A stretch of DNA of 35,856 nucleotides from Prochlorococcus marinus (lineage in GTDB: Bacteria; Cyanobacteriota; Cyanobacteriia; PCC-6307; Cyanobiaceae). The position numbers and the translations under genes were made by a program. The notes beneath the pieces were generated by a model. It had not been told where the DNA came from and ran no database searches. It saw only the letters and a list, made by a program, of their open reading frames with translations. The DNA is taken from assembly GCF_001180245.1 (NCBI RefSeq), contig NZ_CVSV01000040.1:1-35856 (forward strand), read 5' to 3'. Shown here in pieces: positions 1-8,146 of the stretch (its first letter is position 1; each line of letters starts with the position of its first letter).

Positions 1-129
1 ATATGGTCAACAAATTCTTCTGGAGTCATAACTTCTGGCAGTGGCTGGTTAACTGACGAGCAGGCAACAATTAATGGATATGAAAGTATATTTAATGTTG
101 ATTTTAATAAAAATGGAGTGATTGATTAA
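1..129 (+). CDS. C-terminal end of a surface/secreted protein (tryptophan-rich C-terminal domain type), partial
   Basis: Frame 1 is open from the window edge to a TAA at 127-129, giving the last 42 residues of a protein that starts outside the window. It contains two tryptophans and ends in a Gly-Tyr-Glu-Ser-Ile-Phe block followed by a D-x-N-x-N-G-x-x-D calcium-loop-like motif. This resembles the tail of the Tryptophan-rich Synechocystis C-terminal domain family (PF07483, recalled, not searched), which ends large repeat-containing cyanobacterial exoproteins. The function of the whole protein cannot be read from this fragment. No terminator is obvious directly after the stop. Confidence 0.6.
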   Translation: MWSTNSSGVITSGSGWLTDEQATINGYESIFNVDFNKNGVID

Positions 130-457
130 TATATAAATTTATTAATAAAAAAATTTTCACTAAGAATTAAATTAACTGCCATTAAAAATATTTTGGTTAA
201 CAAGTCAAATCAAGCAAAATCTGGAAACTATTTAATGATTAATTGAAGAATCTATTAAAATGTAAAGTACTTCGTTCTTTTCAATAAAGGTTACTTGTTT
301 TTCTATTTCAATAGAAAACTAGAAACTTAAATAAATTTTATTGAGGAATTGCTTATCTAGATTTAAGTTTGAGTTCAAGGGAAGCGCTAGATTTAAATAC
401 AAACTAAATATATTTTTAAAGCTATCAAAGGATAAATGCACAGAACAATATAAATAA
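130..457. other. AT-rich intergenic region without a recognisable gene
   Basis: These 328 bases lie between the partial gene and the tRNA. No frame shows a convincing coding region. It holds one AT-rich inverted repeat at 299-318 (8-bp arms, 4-base loop), too weak to call a terminator, and a 10-base direct repeat CTAGATTTAA at 357-366 and 387-396. An AGTAC-N3-GTTCT dyad lies at 267-279. A small RNA cannot be excluded, but nothing identifies one. Confidence 0.5.
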
Positions 458-530
458 TGGAGCCAAGCGGATTCGAACCGCTGACCCCCTGCATGCCATG
501 CAGGTGCTCTACCAGCTGAGCTATGGCCCC
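458..530 (-). tRNA. tRNA-Ala (anticodon GGC)
   Basis: The minus strand folds as a complete 73-base cloverleaf. The acceptor arms are GGGGCCA and TGGCTCC plus discriminator A. The D arm carries AGCTCAGCTGGTAGAGC. The anticodon stem is CCTGC/GCAGG around a 7-base loop with GGC at the centre, and the T arm contains GGTTCGAATCC. The GGC anticodon reads alanine codons GCC and GCU, and the sequence closely resembles E. coli tRNA-Ala(GGC). The 3' CCA is not encoded, as is common in cyanobacteria. It stands alone with no neighbouring tRNA. Confidence 0.97.
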
Positions 531-813
531 AAATCTCAAAACGTCAGTCATATCCATCTATCTTAAGATCTCTTTCGTAACTGCCGTAATTCCTATAGTA
601 CTTTATAGCGTTTAATTAATGGTTTCAGCACCTTAAAATTCACCTAGAGATTTACAAGTTGTAGTATGCTTTTTTGATAATTAAATTTATAAAAAATTTT
701 AAATTAAAATCAAATTTTTTGTTCTGTTTAAAAATGATATTATAAAAAGGTTAAGTTAAAATATTTTTAAATTTTTTATTGAAGATACCTCTTTAAAAAG
801 TTTTTTTTTAAAA

Positions 814-2619
814 ATGAAATATTTCACTTTTATAATAATATTTATACAAATAAATTTTTTTTTAAAGTCTTTCAGTGAAAGTATTAGAGGTCTTGGTGAA
901 AAGTCATTAAAATGGGAAATTATTGAAGAAAACAAATCAAATAATCAGACAAATCAAATAAAATGGGAGGTGCTACCAAAAGAAAAGAAATCAATTAACC
1001 TCGAGGGTAAATCCAAAAAGGGTAACTTTAAAAAAAATCACAACAGCAGTTTAATAAAAACAACAATCAACAATATATATGAAATAAGTCCAATCATACC
1101 ATCAAATAATTTAGTTCAAGATAATGAGATACAAACTTCTGTAGAATGGAAATCTTCTTTTGGCGGAGGTAAATCTGGAGGTACAGGCCAGCAAAATAAT
1201 TCATTTAAAATCGATTATGGTTTAACTGATTTCTCTCAAATTTCAGGATATTTTGCTGAAGCAGATGATTCAACATACAATTACATTAATGGTAAGAGTG
1301 CAGAATATGCCTTTCAGACATATGCCTTATCGTTAAAACAAAAAATATGGAGTTGGGAAAAATTAGATTCTTCATTATCTGTTGTTTCTGCAATTGAATA
1401 TTTCAAGATAAGCAGCGGATCAACAAAAACAAAAAGTATTTTTAATGAATCAAATGATTTTTTTGATAAAGATAAATTCGGCAAAATAATATATTCATTT
1501 TCACTACCATATGAAAAAAAATTTACAAAAAATTTGACCTATAGTCTTGTTCCTGGTTTCATTTTTTTACCAAAAAAACTTGGAGATAGAACTACTAGAG
1601 ACAATTTCTATGGAAATAATTTTTTTATCGGTAATGGCATTACTTTTAACTTATTAGAGGATTTAACTTTACATGGATCATTAACATATCCTTTAGGTCC
1701 AGGAAATAATCACTTTGATAAAAATTTGAACTTTAGTAAAAAACCAATTTATAGTTTTGGTTTTAATTTGGATTTAAACGAAAAAATCGGAATTCAAACA
1801 AAAATTACAAATAGTTTTGGATCAACTCCCTCAACAGGGATATTAACATTACCATCAAAAAATTTACCACTTTACACAGCAAATATTAAATACATACCAT
1901 ATGGCGAAGACAACCCTCTAAGACCATTAAATAAAAGGGATAAACAAGTAAGTTTTGGTGGCATAACAGTAAATAATGCTTTAATACAAGATAATGGGAC
2001 AAGTCAATATGTCTTAGATATTGATTCAGAAGGCAGTTATTTTGGGTCATATCGTTACTCACTATCAAATATTTTCCAACTAGAACTTATAAATTTAGGA
2101 AGTATGAATAAAGTCAAAGAAAATATTCATATAAATAAAAAATTTACGGACACATATATTGATGAAAATAATTTTAATTTAAGAATTGGAGGTAAATTTT
2201 TGTTATTTTCACCTCAAAAAAACGATTTTTTGTGGACATCATTTAGAACCTCTTTAGGTAGAAACGAAAGTACCAATCAAGGATATATCCTCTCTGAAAT
2301 AATTAATACTTATAGAATAAATAGTTGGCTTGCTTCAAACATAAGCTCAAAATATTTTTTAAGTGGATCAGAAAAGTTTGGAAGTATCGGTGCTTCAATT
2401 TATTGGAATATCTCTGATAATTTACAAATTATTCCCGAAATAAATTATTTATTAGATAAAAATTTAAATTCAAACAATACCATTTCAATTAGATATTCTT
2501 TCAATGATAAAAAATCAATGGATCTTTATGCATCAAATGCTTTAGGAACTCAAGATTTAGGACAACTTTTAAGAGCTAAAGAAACCAGAATTGGTATTAA
2601 ATTAAATTTGATTTATTGA
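814..2619 (+). CDS. Predicted outer-membrane beta-barrel protein, unknown function
   Basis: A 601-residue protein with an N-terminal hydrophobic segment (about residues 4-20) that looks like a signal peptide. A polar, low-complexity stretch (about 25-80) follows, containing a repeated Lys-Trp-Glu-(Ile/Val) motif. From about residue 105 the chain consists of alternating polar and hydrophobic short strands rich in Gly, Ser, Asn, Tyr and Phe, ending in a terminal strand closing on Tyr. These are marks of an outer-membrane beta-barrel, so porin-like or export-channel roles are possible. I do not recognise a named family; YjbH-like barrels are one candidate. The gene ends two bases before the convergent lexA stop. 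Its codon use is as AT-rich as its surroundings. Location is an inference and function is unknown. Confidence 0.75.
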   Translation: MKYFTFIIIFIQINFFLKSFSESIRGLGEKSLKWEIIEENKSNNQTNQIKWEVLPKEKKSINLEGKSKKGNFKKNHNSSLIKTTINNIYEISPIIPSNNLVQDNEIQTSVEWKSSFGGGKSGGTGQQNNSFKIDYGLTDFSQISGYFAEADDSTYNYINGKSAEYAFQTYALSLKQKIWSWEKLDSSLSVVSAIEYFKISSGSTKTKSIFNESNDFFDKDKFGKIIYSFSLPYEKKFTKNLTYSLVPGFIFLPKKLGDRTTRDNFYGNNFFIGNGITFNLLEDLTLHGSLTYPLGPGNNHFDKNLNFSKKPIYSFGFNLDLNEKIGIQTKITNSFGSTPSTGILTLPSKNLPLYTANIKYIPYGEDNPLRPLNKRDKQVSFGGITVNNALIQDNGTSQYVLDIDSEGSYFGSYRYSLSNIFQLELINLGSMNKVKENIHINKKFTDTYIDENNFNLRIGGKFLLFSPQKNDFLWTSFRTSLGRNESTNQGYILSEIINTYRINSWLASNISSKYFLSGSEKFGSIGASIYWNISDNLQIIPEINYLLDKNLNSNNTISIRYSFNDKKSMDLYASNALGTQDLGQLLRAKETRIGIKLNLIY

Positions 2620-2620
2620 T

Positions 2621-3238
2621 CTAAACTTTACGCCACACTGCCAACAGCTTGCCTTGAAAAATGACTTGATCAAGCTCTAACTCAATGGGTTCATAGGCAG
2701 GATTAGCAGCTTCAAGAAAAATTTTATTTCCTTTTTTAAGAAAATATTTTAAAGTTGTTCCCAAGCCAGGAACCAAAGCACTTACAATATCTCCATTTCT
2801 AAGCGAATAATAATCTTTAATCGGTTCCATCAAAACCATATCTCCATGTGCGATGCAAGCATCAATCATAGAATCACCATTTACGGTCAGCGCGAAAACA
2901 TTCTTTTTTTGTAAAACTTCAGATAAATCCAAATTTTCATTAACGTCAGAAAAAGTTTCTATTAACCCTCCTGCAGCAACTGAACCCATAATTGGAACTT
3001 TACTTGCAATTTCGTCTACTATTTGCATAGTTCTAGCTTTACCTTCTTGCCATGATATGTATCCTTTCTCTTGTAAGTGTTTTAAACGACTTTGAATTGG
3101 AGCAGGAGATTTGAGACCCATAGCTTGCATCATTTGCCTAATTGAGGGACTGTGCTGAAATTCCATCATATAGTTCTTTATCCATGCATATAGCTCGTTC
3201 TGCGCATCTGTGAGATTATTACTTTCAGAAGTTGTCAT
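2621..3238 (-). CDS. lexA: LexA repressor (SOS regulator with self-cleavage domain)
   Basis: A 205-residue LexA. The N-terminal winged helix (residues 10-65) carries the typical SPSIRQMM and GLKSPAPIQSRL segments. The C-terminal S24 peptidase domain retains everything needed for RecA-stimulated self-cleavage: the Ala89-Gly90 bond in SVAAGG, Ser123 in NGDSM and Lys164 in TTLKYF. Length is normal for the family. LexA binds SOS operators and falls off when it cuts itself after DNA damage; some cyanobacterial LexA proteins lack these residues, but this one does not. Two LexA-type boxes lie directly ahead of the start, implying autoregulation. It is the last gene of a minus-strand run after argF, separated by 59 bases, so it probably also has its own promoter. 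Confidence 0.96.
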   Translation of the reverse strand: MTTSESNNLTDAQNELYAWIKNYMMEFQHSPSIRQMMQAMGLKSPAPIQSRLKHLQEKGYISWQEGKARTMQIVDEIASKVPIMGSVAAGGLIETFSDVNENLDLSEVLQKKNVFALTVNGDSMIDACIAHGDMVLMEPIKDYYSLRNGDIVSALVPGLGTTLKYFLKKGNKIFLEAANPAYEPIELELDQVIFQGKLLAVWRKV

Positions 3239-3239
3239 A

Positions 3240-3269
3240 AAAACATTTGTACTCTAATACATTTGTACC
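3240..3269 (-). promoter_or_regulatory. Tandem LexA-type operator boxes upstream of lexA
   Basis: Reading the minus strand, GGTACAAATGTATT (3269-3256) and AGTACAAATGTTTT (3253-3240) each match 13 of 14 positions of the published cyanobacterial SOS consensus RGTACNNNDGTWCB, both with T in place of the C near the 3' end. They share a 10-base core, GTACAAATGT, repeated with a 16-base period. The promoter-distal box ends one base before the lexA start codon, so a bound repressor would also cover the ribosome binding region. The consensus is from memory of the literature; the repeat is seen directly. Confidence 0.75.
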
Positions 3270-3297
3270 TCTTTAAAAGTAAAATTGCAATCTTTTA

Positions 3298-4221
3298 TTA
3301 GAGAAGGCAAGACAGAAGTGCCTGTTGTGCATGCATTCTATTTTCTGCTTGTTCAAAAATTCTACTTTTTTTACTTTCAATTACTTCATCAGTTATTTCT
3401 TTAGCTCTATAAGCGGGAAGACAATGAAGAATAATTGCATCTTTATCAGCCTTTCTTACTAAATTCTGATCAATCGTAAATCCAACAAAGTCTTTATCTT
3501 TAACTTCTTTTTTATTCTCTTCCCCCATTGATGACCAAACATCTGTATATAAAACATTTGCTCCGCGCACTGCAGTTATAGGATCATTAGTGATTTTTAA
3601 AAGGTTTTTATTCTTATATATTTTTTTGGCTCTATTGATTACCAAATTATTAGGTTCATATCCATAGGGGCATGCAATTCTAACTTCCATCTCTAATAAA
3701 GCTCCACACAAAATTAGAGAGTTGGCGACATTGTTACCATCACCTATAAACGTCAAAACTACATTTTCAAAATCATTAAACTCCTCTTTAATTGTCATGT
3801 AATCAGCCAAAGCCTGGCAAGGATGTTCTAAATCTGTAAGGGCGTTAATAACTGGCTTAGAAGACCATTTTGCATACTCCTCTAGATCAGTTTGTTTAAA
3901 GGTTCTTATCGCAAGCACATCGCAATATTTACTTAATACTCTTGCTGTATCTCTTATTGGCTCGCCCCTCCCAATTTGGGAAGTACTGGGATTCAGATCA
4001 ACTGTAGTACCTCCAAGTCTAGACATTGCGACCTGAAAACTAACCCTTGTTCGAGTAGAAGACTTATCAAAAACTAGACCTAAAACCTTATCCTTGAGTT
4101 CAATATTTAAGTCATTATTTTTAAAATTTTGTGCGATATCTAGAATATGAAACAACTCATGACTTGAAGTATCCAAGCTTGATAAAAAATTTTTATTAGC
4201 AAGCTTGATTGGCTTTAGCAT
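3298..4221 (-). CDS. argF: Ornithine carbamoyltransferase
   Basis: A 307-residue enzyme that joins carbamoyl phosphate to ornithine to give citrulline, the sixth step of arginine synthesis, in the cytoplasm. The carbamoyl-phosphate binding motif SSTRTR is at residues 54-59, HPCQ at 133-136, and the ornithine-binding, catalytic HCLPA motif is near residue 267. The family signature and length are normal. Start is ATG. It lies 28 bases downstream of ftsH and ahead of lexA on the same strand, probably cotranscribed with ftsH, though there is no functional link. The HCLPA motif and ornithine-type spacing favour OTC over aspartate carbamoyltransferase. Confidence 0.97.
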   Translation of the reverse strand: MLKPIKLANKNFLSSLDTSSHELFHILDIAQNFKNNDLNIELKDKVLGLVFDKSSTRTRVSFQVAMSRLGGTTVDLNPSTSQIGRGEPIRDTARVLSKYCDVLAIRTFKQTDLEEYAKWSSKPVINALTDLEHPCQALADYMTIKEEFNDFENVVLTFIGDGNNVANSLILCGALLEMEVRIACPYGYEPNNLVINRAKKIYKNKNLLKITNDPITAVRGANVLYTDVWSSMGEENKKEVKDKDFVGFTIDQNLVRKADKDAIILHCLPAYRAKEITDEVIESKKSRIFEQAENRMHAQQALLSCLL

Positions 4222-4249
4222 TTAACTTTGTATGAGGATCTCAATTCTA

Positions 4250-6112
4250 CTATGCAGGCATTTTACTTTCCGCTAAAAGAGTCTTGAGATCTTCCCCTTC
4301 AATAACTTCTTCTTCGAGAATTTTTTGAGAAATCGATTCAAGAAGAGATAAATTATTTCTCAAAATATTGAGTGCAGTTTCATGCGCATCATCAACCAAG
4401 TCTCTTACTTCTTTATCTATTGCTTGAGCAGTAGCATCACTAACAGATCTCCTTGGATTATTACCATTTCCTAAAAACTGACCTCCACCTTGTTTGTCGT
4501 AAGCAAGGGGGCCAAGTATTTCACTCATTCCAAATGTACCAACCATTTGTTCGGCTATATCAGTTGCTCTTTGTAAATCATTTGAAGCTCCTGTAGTAAT
4601 CTTTCCGAAGACAACCTCCTCTGCAGATCTTCCTCCAAGAAGTGTAGCAATTTGTCCTTTTAATTCCTCTTTAGAATTCAAAAATCTTTCTTCAGTAGGT
4701 AATTGAAGGGTATAACCTAACGCACTCATGCCTCTAGGTACAATAGAAATCTTCGCAACTTTAGAGCCTCCAGGCATAAGATGACCAACAATTGCATGAC
4801 CGACTTCGTGGTAAGCAACTACTTTCTTTTCATCATCTTGCAAAACACGACTCTTCTTTTCCAATCCAGCAACAACTCTTTCTATCGCTTCACTTAGGTC
4901 TTGTTGTTCTACACTTTTTCTTTTTGCTCTAGCTGCAAGTAAAGCAGCCTCGTTTACCATGTTAGCTAAATCGGCTCCAGCGAATCCACTGGTAGCTTGA
5001 GCGATAGAATCTAAATCTATTGAGTCTGCAAGTTTAACTTTTTTTGTGTAGATCTCCAATATAGTTTTTCTGCCTGACAAATCTGGTCTATCCACTAAAA
5101 CTTGTCTATCAAATCTTCCTGGTCTTAGAAGTGCCGCGTCAAGCACTTCAGGCTGGTTTGTAGCAGCAAGTACTATAACTGGCTTATCAGTTGAGGCGAA
5201 ACCATCCATTTCAGTCAGAAGCTGATTAAGAGTTTGTTCTCTTTCATCGTTACCTCCTACAACTCCCATTGAGCCAGAGCGACTTTTACCAATTGCGTCT
5301 AATTCATCAATAAAGATAATGCAAGGAGCTTTTTTCTTAGCTTGTTCAAATAGATCTCTTACTCTAGCAGCACCTGCACCTACAAAAAGTTCAACAAATT
5401 CAGAACCCGAAATAATAAAGAAAGGGACTTCTGCTTCGCCAGCTACAGCCTTAGAAAGAAGAGTTTTTCCTGTTCCTGGAGGTCCTACAAGGAGTACACC
5501 TTTAGGTATTCTTGCTCCAATATCAGTATATCTTTCTGGTTTTTTTAAAAAATCAACTATTTCTGTTAATTCGTCCTTAGCTTCATCAACTCCTGCTACA
5601 TCTGCGAATGTTACTTTTGATTCGTCATCTGGTACATAAACCTTAGCTTTACTCTTAGTAAAACTTAAAGCACCTTGAGCACCTCCGCCTCCCATACTTC
5701 TTCTAGCAAAAAATTGTAAGACAAGTATAAAAATCAAAGGAGGAACAACCCAGCTCAATATAGTTGAGAAAAAATTAGGTTTCTTTGGAGGAGCAGCAGC
5801 GAATTCAACTCCTTTACTTTCTAACCTTTGAGGAAGATCCATATCAAAAATTGGGGTTGTTGCCAACACTGCGGGGGCACCCTCTTCAGCTCCATTTAAC
5901 TCATATCTGATTTGTTCTTGAGTAATATATGCTCTCTTTACCTCTCCGTCATTAACTTGATCAATAAATAGCGAGTAAGGAACCCTAGGGATTTGCATAT
6001 TTTGATTAGGGAAAAGGCTACTAAATAAAAGTAGTGCTCCAACTCCTATCAAAATGATATTTACTATTCCAAATCTTCTATTAGGTTGATTATCGTCTTG
6101 TCTTATTGGCAT
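4250..6112 (-). CDS. ftsH: ATP-dependent zinc metalloprotease FtsH
   Basis: A 620-residue membrane AAA protease counted from the ATG at 6112. A TTG four codons further upstream (6124) would give 624 residues, but the ATG seems the more likely start. Two membrane segments (about residues 17-34 and 116-135) flank a lumenal or periplasmic domain. The AAA module follows with Walker A GPPGTGKT (210-217), Walker B IIFIDE and the second region of homology ending in RPGRFDR. The zinc site HEVGH is at 435-439 in the peptidase domain. Cyanobacterial FtsH hexamers degrade photodamaged D1 and misfolded membrane proteins. Length and motifs are complete. A near-perfect palindrome lies about 75 bases upstream of the start. 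Confidence 0.97.
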   Translation of the reverse strand: MPIRQDDNQPNRRFGIVNIILIGVGALLLFSSLFPNQNMQIPRVPYSLFIDQVNDGEVKRAYITQEQIRYELNGAEEGAPAVLATTPIFDMDLPQRLESKGVEFAAAPPKKPNFFSTILSWVVPPLIFILVLQFFARRSMGGGGAQGALSFTKSKAKVYVPDDESKVTFADVAGVDEAKDELTEIVDFLKKPERYTDIGARIPKGVLLVGPPGTGKTLLSKAVAGEAEVPFFIISGSEFVELFVGAGAARVRDLFEQAKKKAPCIIFIDELDAIGKSRSGSMGVVGGNDEREQTLNQLLTEMDGFASTDKPVIVLAATNQPEVLDAALLRPGRFDRQVLVDRPDLSGRKTILEIYTKKVKLADSIDLDSIAQATSGFAGADLANMVNEAALLAARAKRKSVEQQDLSEAIERVVAGLEKKSRVLQDDEKKVVAYHEVGHAIVGHLMPGGSKVAKISIVPRGMSALGYTLQLPTEERFLNSKEELKGQIATLLGGRSAEEVVFGKITTGASNDLQRATDIAEQMVGTFGMSEILGPLAYDKQGGGQFLGNGNNPRRSVSDATAQAIDKEVRDLVDDAHETALNILRNNLSLLESISQKILEEEVIEGEDLKTLLAESKMPA

Positions 6113-6185
6113 AATTGTGGTCAAATTTGAACTTATTATAAACTAAACCAACAGTTTCCGTATCTGTATTGTTTTTTTTGGGTGA

Positions 6186-6199
6186 GAACCGTACGGTAC
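6186..6199. promoter_or_regulatory. Near-perfect palindrome upstream of ftsH (possible operator)
   Basis: GAACCGTACGGTAC is a 14-base dyad with one mismatch at its outer arm; its inner 10 bases, ACCGTACGGT, are perfectly self-complementary. It sits in the 100-base gap between ribD and ftsH, about 74 bases before the ftsH ATG, and is unusually GC-rich for this AT-rich gap. It has GTAC and GTTC half-sites as in SOS boxes, but they are six bases apart rather than four. No known regulator is assigned; the operator role is inferred. Confidence 0.4.
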
Positions 6200-6226
6200 T
6201 TTAACCCATATAAAATATCTTAAAAA

Positions 6227-7321
6227 TTAATTTTTGAATGAACTCATAACACATATATCATCACCAATCAAACTAAGCCGAGATTTGCTTAATTTAATAA
6301 TTTCTTGCATTTCTTCAAACTCAAAATCCCCAAGGGGATTCATACTATTTTCTCCGCCTAAAATTTTTGGAGCAATAAAAGTTATAATTTCCTGAATACA
6401 ATTAGATTTAATAGCGGCAGTAGCTAATCGAGGGCCACATTCCCACAAAACTTTATTACATCCCCTTTTAGCAAGTATTTTTGAAATTAACTCTGGATTA
6501 TCTGACGATACCTTTTCAACCTCAACAGACTTTGGAATCCTAGTGAGGTAGTTTTCATTTGCCGTTGAAGAATCATAAATAACTATTGTTTTTGCCTTAT
6601 TACAATCCCAAAGATTAGTATTTGTTGGCAGGTCTAAACTTTTTGTAAAAACAACTCGCAAAGGCTCAGGATTTTTTAAACCTCTAGTAGTCAAAAGAGG
6701 ATTATCTCTTCTTAATGTGTTCCCGCCAATGATTATTGCATCAAATTCTGCTCTAAAAGAGTGCACTAATGACCTTGATTCTTCATTAGTAATCCATTTA
6801 CTTTTTCCATTTTTTAAAGCTATTCGTCCATCAATACTCATTGCCCATTTAAAAACACCAAATGCCTTTTTAGTAATATTCCTATAAATGAAAGCCTTAT
6901 TTAAATCTAAGGATTCCTTTTTACATAATCCTAAGTGAACTTGTATTCCAGCTTCTTTTAACAGCTTGATACCTTTACCAGCGACTCTTACATCAGGGTC
7001 TTGAATAGATATATAAGCCTTTTTTATACCAGAGGATATCACACTATCTACACATGGAGGTGTTCTACCCTGGTGACAGCAAGGTTCAAGATTTACATAA
7101 ATTGACCCACCTCTAGCATCTTTTTTTAAATTATTAAAAGCCATCGCTTCAGCATGAGGCATACCAGCCTTGTAATGAAATCCTTCTGCAATAAGCTTTC
7201 CATTCTTATCAAGTATCACTGCTCCCACCCTTGGGTTAGGACTCGATGTATTTTTGCCTAAAGAAGCTAAAAAAATAGCTCTTTTCATCCACTTTACATG
7301 GCTTACATTTTTTTCAGACAT
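6227..7321 (-). CDS. ribD: Bifunctional riboflavin biosynthesis protein RibD (deaminase/reductase)
   Basis: A 364-residue protein with two domains. The N-terminal cytidine-deaminase-like domain has the zinc site HAE (His56, Glu58) and PCCHQGRTPPC (ligands Cys81 and Cys90). The C-terminal reductase domain (from about residue 150) has the dihydrofolate-reductase-like fold typified by SIDGRIAL and the IIGGNTLRRDNPLLTTR segment. It deaminates and then reduces the pyrimidine intermediate of riboflavin synthesis. The ATG at 7321 is preferred over a TTG two codons upstream. It follows the DUF3122 gene by about 15 bases, suggesting one transcript. Length and active-site residues are typical, so it should be fully functional. 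Confidence 0.96.
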   Translation of the reverse strand: MSEKNVSHVKWMKRAIFLASLGKNTSSPNPRVGAVILDKNGKLIAEGFHYKAGMPHAEAMAFNNLKKDARGGSIYVNLEPCCHQGRTPPCVDSVISSGIKKAYISIQDPDVRVAGKGIKLLKEAGIQVHLGLCKKESLDLNKAFIYRNITKKAFGVFKWAMSIDGRIALKNGKSKWITNEESRSLVHSFRAEFDAIIIGGNTLRRDNPLLTTRGLKNPEPLRVVFTKSLDLPTNTNLWDCNKAKTIVIYDSSTANENYLTRIPKSVEVEKVSSDNPELISKILAKRGCNKVLWECGPRLATAAIKSNCIQEIITFIAPKILGGENSMNPLGDFEFEEMQEIIKLSKSRLSLIGDDICVMSSFKN

Positions 7322-7336
7322 CTCCAAAAATCAAAT

Positions 7337-7837
7337 TCAGTTAATTGATCTCCACTCTTTGACAACGAAAGGAGGCACAGGTAAATCAGAAAAAACCCCT
7401 GACAAAGATAATCTTAATGGTCTATTTTTATCTAAATTTTGTATAAATTCCTCAAGATCAAATTCTGCAGCGGCTTGTCTTCCATCATTTGCTAATTCCG
7501 CATTAAGTAATGTTTTATCATCTAAAAACCACTTTTTTCTTCCTGAATCAACCCTCAAGTCAGTGGGATGGTCAATTCTGAGATTTCCTGGATATCCTAT
7601 TACTCTCAAGATTAATTTATCTTCAAAAAGAGGTGATTTATAAGCTACTAATTGCCAAGTTTCAAAGTCCAAGTCCCTTAAAAACTCACTACTAGCATTT
7701 ATTAATTCCCCATTTATTTCTGTTTCTGCAACTTCTGCAGATACTTTTAATGGGTTAAAAATAAAAGATAACAGTAAAAATAAAGGTAATATTCCTTTTA
7801 ATAAAATTCTTTTATTTGATTTTGTAATTTTCTTCAT
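7337..7837 (-). CDS. Exported DUF3122-family protein, unknown function
   Basis: A 166-residue protein when started at the ATG at 7837. An ATG at 7858 would add seven residues and push the signal sequence inward. Residues 1-33 form a classic signal peptide: a KKITKSNKR basic start, a hydrophobic core of Leu, Phe and Ile, and a likely cut after VSA. The mature part, with conserved-looking RVIGYPGNLRIDHPTDL and a C-terminal LPVPPFVVKEW, matches my memory of DUF3122, a cyanobacterial family without known role. It overlaps the upstream 83-codon gene by 26 bases and sits just before ribD, so the three are probably cotranscribed. Placement in the lumen or periplasm is inferred from the signal peptide. 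Confidence 0.8.
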   Translation of the reverse strand: MKKITKSNKRILLKGILPLFLLLSFIFNPLKVSAEVAETEINGELINASSEFLRDLDFETWQLVAYKSPLFEDKLILRVIGYPGNLRIDHPTDLRVDSGRKKWFLDDKTLLNAELANDGRQAAAEFDLEEFIQNLDKNRPLRLSLSGVFSDLPVPPFVVKEWRSIN

Positions 7838-8063
7838 TTTCAGAATCCATAAGAGCATCTAGAGTTACAGCTGTTCTTACAATAGCTTGATATCTTTTGA
7901 TTATTTTACGATTTTTTTCTATAACTCGAGATAAATTAAAAGTGTCTTTTTCAGAATAGCTAGATGTTAAATCGCTAGAATCTTCTTCAATAAACTCAAA
8001 TTCACTATCTTTATTAATTAGAGTTAACAATAAATCATGTAATCTCTTTCTCCTTTCAGACAA
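7812..8063 (-). CDS. Small conserved-looking protein, unknown function
   Basis: An 83-residue soluble protein with basic N-terminal (SERRKRLHDLLL) and acidic middle segments, and a predicted helix VIEKNRKIIKRYQAIVRTAVTLDALMD. I do not recognise a family. The only usable start is TTG at 8063, placed directly after an in-frame TAA, so the N-terminus is uncertain. Its 3' end overlaps the start of the DUF3122 gene by 26 bases, which supports translation coupling. It is divergent from cbiET with an 83-base gap. It is supported mainly by frame length, composition and operon position. Confidence 0.6.
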   Translation of the reverse strand: MSERRKRLHDLLLTLINKDSEFEFIEEDSSDLTSSYSEKDTFNLSRVIEKNRKIIKRYQAIVRTAVTLDALMDSENEENYKIK

Positions 8064-8146
8064 TTAATTTACTATGGTAACTCGAATAATAATAAAATAA
8101 TTTAATAAAACATTCAAACAATTTTGTTCTATTTCAATAAATATTG

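Noticed and set aside
267..279. AGTAC-TTC-GTTCT, resembling an SOS box
   Set aside because: Half-site spacing is three instead of four bases and no nearby gene start is served, so it is not called a LexA site.
5319..5639. 106-codon plus-strand frame inside ftsH
   Set aside because: It is a shadow of the highly conserved AAA domain on the other strand.
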